Assembly: GCA_002717145.1 (NCBI GenBank)
Contig: PBCP01000096.1
Location: 1 to 38,014, forward strand
DNA from: Planctomycetaceae bacterium
GTDB taxonomy: Bacteria; Planctomycetota; Planctomycetia; Pirellulales; Pirellulaceae
Direction of reading: 5' to 3'
Length of the DNA: 38,014 nucleotides
In this document: in pieces, positions 1 through 7,763 of the stretch
Layout: each line of letters opens with the position of its first letter
Numbering within the stretch: the first letter of the stretch is position 1
Notes under the pieces: model-generated
Told to the model about the DNA's origin: nothing
The model's database searches: none
What the model saw: only the letters and a program-made list of their open reading frames with translations
Made by a program: the position numbers and the translations under genes

Positions 1-32
1 AGTCGTAATATTATAGGTACATGCTTTAGAAA

Positions 33-121
33 TGGTGCCGGGAACAGGGGTCGAACCTGCACGGGATTTTACTCCCACATGGCCCTCAACCATGCGCGTC
101 TGCCAGTTCCGCCACACCCGC
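33..121 (-). tRNA. tRNA-Leu (anticodon GAG), CCA encoded
   Basis: Read on the minus strand this is an 89-nt class II tRNA. It has a D arm typical of tRNA-Leu (GCGG, then AACTGGCAGA), an anticodon stem-loop CATGG/TTGAGGG/CCATG with anticodon GAG at 85-87, a long variable arm (GGGA–TCCC stem), a T arm GCAGG/TTCGACC/CCTGT, discriminator A and a genomically encoded CCA (33-35). It should decode CUC and CUU leucine codons. The acceptor stem is imperfect: GCGGGTG (115-121) against TCCCGGC (37-43) gives four Watson-Crick pairs, G3·G70 and U6·C67 mismatches and a G·U at the base. Identity is clear, but full function is less certain because of that stem. Confidence 0.9.
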
Positions 122-421
122 GAGGCACGTTTTCAGTCTAGGTAAATAATTGTGGCCGTCAACCACCTGAATCCTCATCAATTTTCTGATAAGGTTGTGA
201 CGGTTATTAAGTCCGATTATTACGGTTAAGTCGATTCAGACTAACATGCCAGCATCGAATCTAAACAATCCTACTTCTGAGGGGATTCCCGATCACGATT
301 ACTGTCAACTCAGGTCGATGACATACAATACCGGTCATGGAAGTCGGTAACTCGTAGACGAGTTCATATCTCAAGGAGTGGTTAACTACACTTAGTAACA
401 ATTCATCATCTGACTCCTCTA
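122..421. other. Intergenic region between tRNA-Leu and the GAF/PP2C-like gene
   Basis: About 300 bases without a convincing gene. The tRNA is transcribed leftward out of it and the next gene rightward, so it should hold both promoters. A good Shine-Dalgarno-like AAGGAG lies at 373-378, but a TAA at 383-385 sits between it and the next gene in frame, so it does not serve that start. A 34-codon ATG frame from 246 has no ribosome binding site and was not accepted. Confidence 0.5.
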
Positions 422-1714
422 ATGACTACGCCACACCTAAAACTATTCTCCGATACTAACTCTTCCATCACCGTGGAAAATAAACCATTAGCGGAATTGG
501 ATGCCAGTGAAGTACAGTGGCTTCTTGAATCCAGTGCACCTGTCGTCTCCATTGCAGGATTGGAATCTCAGGTTAAACAGCAAATCAACCAGATACTAGC
601 AACAGCTTCGACTGCCTTAGTTGCGGACTGGGCTGCTGTCTACCTTCTGGATGATGACACACAGAACTTAATCCTTATTGATTCGTGTACGACTTCAAAA
701 TCACTTCAGCAAGCCGACGAAATTCGAACTCTACAATTCAGTACTGCCGACCTGGAGGCACTGACAGGTCATGTTGTCACTCTGGAAAGTGAACAGCGAA
801 TGGCATATTGGAATGCTCCTATTCATGCAAAATCCGGAATCTGTGTACCCTTAGTTTCCAATGAAATGCCCATTGGAACGGTCTGGTTCGGATTTGACAA
901 CGGACTCGAGCCTGCACAGTCTCAGAGTGCCCTTTGCGAAGTCATTGCTGACCGAATCGTCGATTATCTAACCAGCCGTCTGATGCCTCATCGCGTAGCT
1001 CAACAGAATGAACTTTCTAATTTAGCCAAACAATGGCAACACAGTCGATTGGCGTACAAACAAGTGGAAATTGAAGGGTGGGATATCCATGGCTGGATTA
1101 ACCCAGAGGCACCTATTCATCACACGTTTTATGACTGGCAAGCACAGGAAAACGGCCTCCAGATATCTTTGGCTCATGCTCAGGGCCTAAGTATCGAAGC
1201 TGCTCTGACAACTGCCGTCATTCAAACAGGTGTACGAGCGACGTCAGTTGAGTTAATGTCACCTGCTGACAAACTTGAACGCGTCAATGAATATCTCTGG
1301 CAGGGTTGTACCGGAGACCAATTCGCGGATCTTTGCCAGCTCTCAGTCAAACAAGACAGCCGTCAGGTTACCTATAGTTCTGCAGGCTCAGTTGTCTTAC
1401 TGCATATTACTGCCGATGGAATACAGGAATTGAGTAGAGATCAGGCGGGCCCCGAACTTGGCGTGATGGATTACGGCGAATACGAAAATCAATGTTGTAT
1501 CGCTCAGAAAGGTGAATTCCTGATTGTCCTCACCGAAAACAGTTTTGATTCTATTGAAGGCAAATCTAATCAGGACAAAATCAGGAAAATTCAACGTACG
1601 GTCGGGAAAGGTTCGCGGCTCTCTGCCGCCGATATGATCAAACGACTTCGCAAATTGACTCTCAATCTGGTGGAAGCAGACGCTAGCATAGTCGTCATCA
1701 AAAGAACCAGCTAG
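422..1714 (+). CDS. GAF domain protein with a degenerate PP2C/SpoIIE-type phosphatase domain
   Basis: The 430-residue protein has no signal peptide or membrane segment and is probably cytoplasmic. Residues about 45-185 look like a GAF sensory domain (AAVYLLDDD near 71-79, GICVPLVSNEMPIGTVWFG near 139-157). Residues about 215-428 resemble the PP2C-like phosphatase fold of the RsbU/SpoIIE family, which normally dephosphorylates anti-sigma antagonists. The metal-binding signatures are not intact. The GGDFYD motif appears as HHTFYD (233-238), and the GDVSGHG motif appears as LAHAQGL (250-256), without its Asp. It is therefore more likely a binding or signalling pseudophosphatase than an active enzyme. 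The ATG start lacks a close Shine-Dalgarno sequence and an in-frame stop lies 37 bases upstream. No sigma-factor partner genes are adjacent. Confidence 0.7.
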   Translation: MTTPHLKLFSDTNSSITVENKPLAELDASEVQWLLESSAPVVSIAGLESQVKQQINQILATASTALVADWAAVYLLDDDTQNLILIDSCTTSKSLQQADEIRTLQFSTADLEALTGHVVTLESEQRMAYWNAPIHAKSGICVPLVSNEMPIGTVWFGFDNGLEPAQSQSALCEVIADRIVDYLTSRLMPHRVAQQNELSNLAKQWQHSRLAYKQVEIEGWDIHGWINPEAPIHHTFYDWQAQENGLQISLAHAQGLSIEAALTTAVIQTGVRATSVELMSPADKLERVNEYLWQGCTGDQFADLCQLSVKQDSRQVTYSSAGSVVLLHITADGIQELSRDQAGPELGVMDYGEYENQCCIAQKGEFLIVLTENSFDSIEGKSNQDKIRKIQRTVGKGSRLSAADMIKRLRKLTLNLVEADASIVVIKRTS

Positions 1715-1771
1715 AGTATCGTCAAAATCCGACGTATTCCTAGGCATCCATGTCGTATCTTTGATACCAAA

Positions 1772-1957
1772 TTACGGATTACCTGCTTCCCTTAATTTTG
1801 TACTTATAAACCGTACTGCATCTTCTAAACCAGCAGGTAACGTTCCGTCCTCAGGCTTAGCACCGTCCACAACTCAATATTCATGTGCAAATGCTGCACG
1901 GGTCGACGTATCGTTTAGGAATTCGGCGTCTCATTCCAATCCCGGTTCATCTGGCAT
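1772..1957 (-). pseudogene. Small ORF interrupted by two in-frame TGA codons
   Basis: A minus-strand reading frame of 62 codons begins at ATG 1955-1957, preceded by GAGG with six-base spacing, and ends at TAA (1772-1774). TGA interrupts codon 9 (1931-1933) and codon 28 (1874-1876). The translation between and after the stops looks like ordinary protein: DAEFLNDTSTRAAFAHEY, then VVDGAKPEDGTLPAGLEDA and VRFISTKLREAGNP. Both TGAs could derive from TGG (Trp). The frame stays open after the TAA for some 20 more codons toward the end of the previous gene, so the original may have been longer. It lies downstream of the UbiD gene on the same strand. I do not recognise the family. A decayed gene is the simplest reading. 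Recoding is unlikely but not excluded. Confidence 0.45.
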
Positions 1958-2085
1958 TACCAACCTCAAAATAAATTTTTAATCCTGACTTCCTAATTTA
2001 GTCAGCATCATCCCTTGCGATCATTGGATGAATGGTTGGCCTGCCAATGCCCATCATCGATGACATCAAGGATTTTTTCCAGAGA

Positions 2086-3918
2086 CTATAAATACCTAGA
2101 AATTGGCAAGCCTTGCGTCGCCATCGCGTCTATTCTACGAGAAACCTCCGGATCCTCAACCAAAGGTGGGGCGTGATGCGGTTTCACCCTCGCGTCGATC
2201 ACAAGTGCCCCTTCACAACCCCAATGTTTGTGACGAATGGCCGCTCCGATACCGTCGATGTCTAATGCTGGATTACTACGAGTGAAGGTGATCCACTGAA
2301 AGTTTCCGATATTGGCGGATGTAAATCCGGAATCATCCGCGATAACGATCAAGGGATAGTCGTTGATAGAATCCTGGACACTGAACGATTCGCAAAAACG
2401 ACGCAAGTCCTTCGTAGAATCACTACCCGCTCCCGGACCTTTAACAACCAATATCCCTGGCATCATTACTTCCGGGTCGGAATACCCTTTCGGCAGGGTG
2501 AGGCCCGCGGGTATTTCCGCTGTCAACTCTCGACGCTTCGGCCCACATGCAGCTACAACAACTTTCGACCCCTGATTTAAACCTGTACCTGAATAGTCCA
2601 AAGTGTCTATTGATGTTTCAGTTTGAAAATGCAAGTCACGTTTCCAGTCCACTCGCTCAAGGATATGATGGAGGAATTGACACGAATCTTCGATTTCCAG
2701 ATGCTCATTATCAAACTGATTGGCGATGAATAAATACTTTGCCAGCGACAGCTGTCCTTGTCCAAGAATCGCATTGGCCTGAGTCAGTAGCTCTTGGGGC
2801 CTCGATTCATCGCTGTATGGAGTATACCGTTCACTACCGATGGCAAACAGCAATGGGTGTACTCCCGCTGCATCAACGGCATGGACAGCTTTGACTCCAG
2901 GTAGCACTGTCGGGATAACCGGCCCGGTAATCTCATGGATCAGTTCCCCAAACCGAGTATCTTCCTGTGGCGGTCGTCCGACAACTGTAAACGGCCAAAT
3001 TGCATCCTTACGATGACGAATTCGGTTGACTTTCACAACCGGGAAATCATGCGTCAGGCTGTAATATCCTAGGTGATCTCCAAAAGGGCCTTCCGGACGA
3101 GTCGCTCCCGGCAGGATTTCACCCTCTATACAAAAATCAGCCTCAGCATAAACCGGCAACTGTCCCTTTCGCTGTACCATTTGGATTCGACTTCCGGACA
3201 AAGCCCCGGCAAACGTAAGTTCACTCATTCCTTCCGGCAGTGGCATGACGGCCGCCAGTGACATAGCCGGACTACCTCCAACGAAAATATTAACCTTTAG
3301 TGATTCACCTCGGGCAATCGCGGCCTGTTGGTGAACCCCGATGCCTCGATGAATCTGATAATGCAATCCAACTTCTTCATTAGCAATATACTCTCCTCCA
3401 CTTAGCTGGACTCGATACATTCCAAGATTAGCGTGCATCATGCCAGGCCGATCGGGATGTTCAGAATATACCAGTGGCAAAGTGATAAACGCTCCACCAT
3501 CATTAGGCCAGCTTTGCATTGGTGGAAGATCTGAAACCTGACAAGTCGACTCCATAATAGGGCCGTTGCCCTTCCGTTTGGGCAGCATCTTTAACGCCTG
3601 CCAGGGCAGACCCAGATTACGCAAAGGGTGCTTTAATATTTGGCCTGGATCAACTTTTGCAGCCACTAACCGCTTTACCTGCTTCAGTGTATCGCGAAAT
3701 ATGAATTCACTACGATCCAAAGTACCGAACAGGTTTGACACCATCGGAAATTGGCAATCGATAACGTTGGTAAAGAGTAAAGCCGGCCCTTGACTGGCGA
3801 AAACGCGACGGTGTATTTCAGCTGCTTCAAGATGGGCATCCACTGGTTGTTCGATACGAATCAACCGGCCCGCAGCTTCTAAATCCTTGATACATTGTTG
3901 AAGGTTTTTGACCGTCAT
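2086..3918 (-). CDS. UbiD-family decarboxylase (prenylated-FMN dependent)
   Basis: The 610-residue protein carries the UbiD signature PEGPFGDHLGYYS (275-287), whose Glu and Asp correspond to the acidic catalytic pair of the family. IHRGIGVH (189-196) and PLPEGMSE (227-234) match the region that binds metal and prenylated FMN. Known members reversibly decarboxylate aromatic or unsaturated acids, such as 4-hydroxy-3-polyprenylbenzoate in ubiquinone synthesis or the late decarboxylation in menaquinone synthesis. The substrate cannot be read from sequence, but a role in quinone synthesis is plausible. It is about 110 residues longer than E. coli UbiD, largely in the C-terminal part. No UbiX flavin prenyltransferase gene is present here. 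It is transcribed away from the aminopeptidase gene. Confidence 0.85.
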   Translation of the reverse strand: MTVKNLQQCIKDLEAAGRLIRIEQPVDAHLEAAEIHRRVFASQGPALLFTNVIDCQFPMVSNLFGTLDRSEFIFRDTLKQVKRLVAAKVDPGQILKHPLRNLGLPWQALKMLPKRKGNGPIMESTCQVSDLPPMQSWPNDGGAFITLPLVYSEHPDRPGMMHANLGMYRVQLSGGEYIANEEVGLHYQIHRGIGVHQQAAIARGESLKVNIFVGGSPAMSLAAVMPLPEGMSELTFAGALSGSRIQMVQRKGQLPVYAEADFCIEGEILPGATRPEGPFGDHLGYYSLTHDFPVVKVNRIRHRKDAIWPFTVVGRPPQEDTRFGELIHEITGPVIPTVLPGVKAVHAVDAAGVHPLLFAIGSERYTPYSDESRPQELLTQANAILGQGQLSLAKYLFIANQFDNEHLEIEDSCQFLHHILERVDWKRDLHFQTETSIDTLDYSGTGLNQGSKVVVAACGPKRRELTAEIPAGLTLPKGYSDPEVMMPGILVVKGPGAGSDSTKDLRRFCESFSVQDSINDYPLIVIADDSGFTSANIGNFQWITFTRSNPALDIDGIGAAIRHKHWGCEGALVIDARVKPHHAPPLVEDPEVSRRIDAMATQGLPISRYL

Positions 3919-4104
3919 GAAAAAATGAAACTTACGTTTGGTCTACAAAAATAGTGGGGATTCATTCACTGATTGACATTTCATAATGCCTGAACACGTA
4001 CCTATCATAACAAGTCCCTTGGAATTCCAAACGAACCTAGGGTGTTGATTCAGCACACAAAGCTTAAAATCAGTAAAATAATTTGCTGGAATTTTATTGT
4101 CACG

Positions 4105-4134
4105 ATGACAACCATTTTCCCCTTTTCATAAAAT
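4105..4134 (+). promoter_or_regulatory. Candidate sigma-70-like promoter for the aminopeptidase gene
   Basis: ATGACA (4105-4110) and TAAAAT (4129-4134) are separated by 18 bases. Transcription from about 4141 would give a leader of roughly 20 bases. That fits translation from the ATG at 4162 rather than the GTG at 4141. This is a motif match only. Confidence 0.3.
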
Positions 4135-4161
4135 ACAACTGTGCAACAAGGACGAGCACCC

Positions 4162-5604
4162 ATGACTACCGCAATAACTTCGGAGTCCATCATCAACATA
4201 CAGGCCGATGCAGTCGTCATTGGAATTTCAGGCGACGCACTATCCGGTGCTGCCGCCGAATTAAACGATGCGACCGCTGGGGGTCTCCAATCATTAATCG
4301 ACTCAAAAAAAGCCAAAACATGTGCTGGCAAAGTTACTTCCTGGCTCCAGCCACAGGGTATTCAGGCACCCGTCGTTTTGATCGTGGGTCTGGGCGACAA
4401 TCCGACAGCGGGTGATTGCTACAAAGCGGGTGGAGCTGCTGCTAAATCCTTGGGAAATTCGCAGCTGGAAACTGTGGCATTTTATTTTCCTGAACTCGAC
4501 CATGCTCTGTTGGAATCGGCAGTCGCAGGCAGCGTTGTTGGGAGTACCGGGCAGGACCTTCACAAAAAAAAACCCAGTCTCTTTCGACCTCAACAGATCC
4601 TCTGGGCAACTGACAATAGCGATGCTGTCGCTAATGGAAGTAAGATTGGATCCGGTGTTAATCCGACCCGTGAGCTTGTGAACCAACCACCAAACTATAT
4701 ATATCCCGAATCTTTTGCGGAACAAACGGCTCAGCTTGCTGAACTGGAAAACGTCACCGTTGAGATTTGGGATAAAGCTCGTCTGGAATCCGAAAATTGT
4801 GGATCGTTGCTCGGAGTTGCTCAAGGATCCGACTTTGAGCCACGTCTGGTCATTATTCGATATCGGGGCAACGACTCGGAGAATCCAGCGATGGCCATTG
4901 TAGGCAAAGGCGTGACTTACGATAGCGGAGGACTATCACTTAAGCCAAGCGAAGGTCAAAAAACAATGAAGTGTGATATGGCCGGCGCAGCCACTGTGGT
5001 AGGTACAATTAAAGCAGTCGCTGAACTTGGAGCCCCTTGTCATATCGTCGGACTTGTTGGTCTGGTGGAGAATATGGTTAGTGGAAATTCATATCGATTG
5101 GGTGATATTCTGACGTCCCGCAACGGAAAAACGATCGAAGTATTAAATACCGATGCAGAGGGCCGTCTGGTATTAGCAGATGTCCTCGACGTAACTCTTG
5201 GATTGAATCCAGATCACATCGTTGATTTAGCAACACTGACCGGCGCTTGCTGTGTGGCACTTGGTTTGGATATCGCTGGACTGTTTACCAATGACCAAAG
5301 CTGGTGTGACCAAATTGTTAATTCAGCAGCTGAAGTTGGTGAAGAAGTTTGGCAATTGCCAATGACTCACCACTTTAGTGATCAGCTGAAAAGCAAGATA
5401 GCAGACCTTAGAAATATTGGAGCGGGCCGCTGGGGCGGAGCGATTACCGCTGCTAAATTCCTCGAGGAATTTGTTGGGGATGCCTCCTGGACTCATATAG
5501 ATATTGCAGGACCCGCCTATGCTGATTCGGCAAAATCTTATATAGATGGAGGTGCAAGTGGCGTCCTTGTACGTACACTCGTCAATATGGCTCGCGGGAT
5601 GTAA
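4162..5604 (+). CDS. pepA: Leucyl aminopeptidase, M17 family
   Basis: This cytoplasmic metallopeptidase removes N-terminal residues in peptide turnover. The 480-residue protein shows the M17 catalytic blocks: GKGVTYDSGGLSLKP (metal-binding Lys near 249 and Asp near 254), KCDMAGAA (Asp near 272) and NTDAEGRLVLADVL (Asp 331, Glu 333, catalytic Arg near 335). The N-terminal half is the less conserved domain typical of the family. A frame opens with GTG at 4141, but ATG 4162 is preferred because AAGGA lies 11 bases before it and a candidate promoter would start transcription at about 4141. The antiporter gene follows after 50 bases and may be co-transcribed. Confidence 0.93.
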   Translation: MTTAITSESIINIQADAVVIGISGDALSGAAAELNDATAGGLQSLIDSKKAKTCAGKVTSWLQPQGIQAPVVLIVGLGDNPTAGDCYKAGGAAAKSLGNSQLETVAFYFPELDHALLESAVAGSVVGSTGQDLHKKKPSLFRPQQILWATDNSDAVANGSKIGSGVNPTRELVNQPPNYIYPESFAEQTAQLAELENVTVEIWDKARLESENCGSLLGVAQGSDFEPRLVIIRYRGNDSENPAMAIVGKGVTYDSGGLSLKPSEGQKTMKCDMAGAATVVGTIKAVAELGAPCHIVGLVGLVENMVSGNSYRLGDILTSRNGKTIEVLNTDAEGRLVLADVLDVTLGLNPDHIVDLATLTGACCVALGLDIAGLFTNDQSWCDQIVNSAAEVGEEVWQLPMTHHFSDQLKSKIADLRNIGAGRWGGAITAAKFLEEFVGDASWTHIDIAGPAYADSAKSYIDGGASGVLVRTLVNMARGM

Positions 5605-5654
5605 GGGTAGTCCAACATTGATTTTAAATCGTGTTTAGCACATAGGGTTGTCCA

Positions 5655-7655
5655 TTGGACTCGATCGCAAATTTCATCCAAGAAAATCAGTACATGATCT
5701 ATCTGATCTGTGTACCCGTATTGGGTATTTCAGCTCAGTGGTTGGCATGGCGTTTACGCCTGCCGTCTATCTTACTTTTACTTGGGTTTGGAATTTTATT
5801 AGGTCAGGCGATTACTCCGGCTGATGTTATCGAGAATCTGCCTCGAATTGAAGACTCGCTATCTCAGGGCCATATCAGCCCTGAACAGCAAGGCGAAGGA
5901 CTCATTCCCGCAGTCCATCAGGATGGCTCACCCTATGTATCAGAACCTCCCACTCATCGAGTAGATGCCATCGATGTTAATGCACTGTTGTTACCTCTGG
6001 TGTCATTCTGCGTTGCTATTATTTTGTTTGAGGGAGGGCTGACGCTACGATTTAGCGAGCTCAAGGAAGCAGGTAGTGCCACCATCCGACTATGCACCAT
6101 CGGTGCCGGGGTTACATGGATTCTTTCGAGCATTGCCGTTTTCTACATCGCCGGCTTCGAAAACTGGGAGTTGTCAGCTTTGACGGGAGCCTTCATGGTG
6201 GTGACCGGTCCAACAGTAGTGATCCCACTTCTCAGGCACATCCATCCCTCCAAAAAAATGGGTTCTATTGCTAAGTGGGAAGGAATTATCATCGATCCGA
6301 TTGGTGCTGTGCTCGCTGTTTTGGTGTTCGAATTTATTCGAAATTACGAACAAGGCGACTCGTTTTTGGGTGTCGTGATGGCCCTCTTGGTTACCGTTGT
6401 GACTGGCCTGGTGATCGCCTATTGTTCCTCCAAGCTTCTATTGCTCTTCACCAGGAAATACTGGATCCCCGATTATTTACACGGTGTCGTCTTTTTGGCC
6501 GTCGCGTTGGGTACCTTCGGCGTATCTAATCTGATTCAGCACGAATCGGGTCTGCTGACGGTTACCGTGCTGGGAATCTTACTGGTAAACCAAAAAGAGG
6601 TTTCAATTCATCACATAATTGAGTTCAAAGAGCATCTTGGAGTATTCCTCATTTCAAGTCTATTTATCGTACTTGGCTCCAACTTTGACCTCGCGCAAAT
6701 CCCTGAGGTAGGCTGGCAAGGATTGGGATTCCTGGTAGTCATGATTATCTTTGTGCGGCCGGCCAGTGTCTTCCTATCGACCATCAAATCTGATCTCTCG
6801 TTTAAAGAAAAAATCTTTCTATCATTTCTTGCACCTCGGGGGATTGTAGCTGCTGCGGTTGCCAGCGTTTTTGCACTTGAATTAGGGCACGTCGGCGGAA
6901 TGGATCAGGCAATTGTTGATAAGATCGTGCCGCTCACATTCATTCTGATTGTTGGAACTGTCGCGGTTTACGGCCTTGGGGCAGCACCACTCGCCAGACT
7001 GTTAGGTCTCAGTGAGACCAACCCTCAGGGAATTCTCTTTGCCGGTGCTGACCAGTGGGTCAGAGATCTGGCTGTTGCTTTACAACAAACCGGACACAAC
7101 GTTCTCATGTTAGACACAAGTTTTAACAACTGGAGCCAGTGTCGTATGGTGGGTATACCTGCGGAATGTGCCAGTGTTCTTTCTGACTATGTTCAGGAAG
7201 AGCTTGACCTAAGTGGAATTGGACGAGTGATGGCCGTTACTCCTAATGATGAGGTTAATGCGCTCACCATGCAGGAATTCTCCAGTATCTTCGGTCGTCA
7301 AAACATCTATCGGATGCCGCCCTGGGATTACAAAAAGGGAAGGCGTTCGAGTGAAGGCGGGCATGCGGCAGGCCGCTGGATTTGCCATCCACGTGTCACC
7401 CACAATCTGATGCGACAGCAGGTTCGTGACGGAGGCACCTTTAAAGTGACTCGGATTAGCGATGAATTCACCTATGAACAGTTTATCGAACGCAATGGGA
7501 TGAACTGTATTCTATTCTTCACCGTAGACACGAATGATAATTTGAATATCAATACGACCGAGAATCCACTTAAGGTCAAAGCGGGGGACACCATTGTAGC
7601 CTTCGTGCCAGGCTCAGAACTTGGTTTTGATCCTAATGTCATCGAAGAACATTAA
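5655..7655 (+). CDS. Monovalent cation/proton antiporter (CPA1 type) with C-terminal RCK/TrkA domain
   Basis: The N-terminal 440 residues are about 12 hydrophobic segments of the Na+/H+ exchanger fold, with blocks such as CVAIILFEGGLTLRF and TGPTVVIPLLRHI, and LAPRGIVAAAVASVFALELG near residues 393-412. A Rossmann-like RCK/TrkA-N domain follows (ILFAGADQWVRDLAVALQQ and onward), then a TrkA-C-like region (KVKAGDTIVAFVPG). Such proteins exchange Na+ or K+ for protons across the inner membrane under control of a nucleotide or ion bound to the RCK domain. A hydrophilic loop of about 60 residues after the second segment is longer than usual. The start is TTG 5655, with AGGG seven bases upstream. 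ATG 5691 is an alternative with a poorer ribosome binding site. Cation specificity is not determined. Confidence 0.85.
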   Translation: MDSIANFIQENQYMIYLICVPVLGISAQWLAWRLRLPSILLLLGFGILLGQAITPADVIENLPRIEDSLSQGHISPEQQGEGLIPAVHQDGSPYVSEPPTHRVDAIDVNALLLPLVSFCVAIILFEGGLTLRFSELKEAGSATIRLCTIGAGVTWILSSIAVFYIAGFENWELSALTGAFMVVTGPTVVIPLLRHIHPSKKMGSIAKWEGIIIDPIGAVLAVLVFEFIRNYEQGDSFLGVVMALLVTVVTGLVIAYCSSKLLLLFTRKYWIPDYLHGVVFLAVALGTFGVSNLIQHESGLLTVTVLGILLVNQKEVSIHHIIEFKEHLGVFLISSLFIVLGSNFDLAQIPEVGWQGLGFLVVMIIFVRPASVFLSTIKSDLSFKEKIFLSFLAPRGIVAAAVASVFALELGHVGGMDQAIVDKIVPLTFILIVGTVAVYGLGAAPLARLLGLSETNPQGILFAGADQWVRDLAVALQQTGHNVLMLDTSFNNWSQCRMVGIPAECASVLSDYVQEELDLSGIGRVMAVTPNDEVNALTMQEFSSIFGRQNIYRMPPWDYKKGRRSSEGGHAAGRWICHPRVTHNLMRQQVRDGGTFKVTRISDEFTYEQFIERNGMNCILFFTVDTNDNLNINTTENPLKVKAGDTIVAFVPGSELGFDPNVIEEH

Positions 7656-7763
7656 GCGATGCAAATCGGGACGCTCTCGTCACTGAATCAAGATATCGCT
7701 GACAGTTTGAATGCTCTACAATGACGAGCAAACACTAATCTTTTTTTCGCATATAGGTACGAC

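Noticed and set aside
246-350. 34-codon ATG frame before the GAF gene
   Set aside because: There is no ribosome binding site, no recognisable features, and it is short enough to occur by chance.
1397-1747. 116-codon minus-strand ORF
   Set aside because: It is antisense to the conserved C-terminal part of the GAF/PP2C-like gene and has no family features. Its first codons may be the degraded tail of the neighbouring small pseudogene.
1772-1957. TGA read as Trp or selenocysteine
   Set aside because: Several clear genes here end with TGA (for example the thioredoxin lipoprotein and the RDD gene) and all use TGG for Trp. No selenocysteine insertion hairpin is evident after either TGA.
1761-1982. 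73-codon plus-strand ORF
   Set aside because: It lies opposite the small TGA-interrupted minus-strand frame, which has more protein-like composition and a ribosome binding site. The plus frame has low-complexity Ser/Asn-rich composition and no ribosome binding site.
4303-4824. 173-codon minus-strand ORF inside the aminopeptidase gene
   Set aside because: It is antisense to a clear M17 peptidase coding sequence and has no recognisable features.
7712-7750. Possible terminator after the antiporter gene
   Set aside because: TGCTC/GAGCA gives only a five-pair stem, and the T-run starts more than ten bases later, too weak and too far for an intrinsic terminator.
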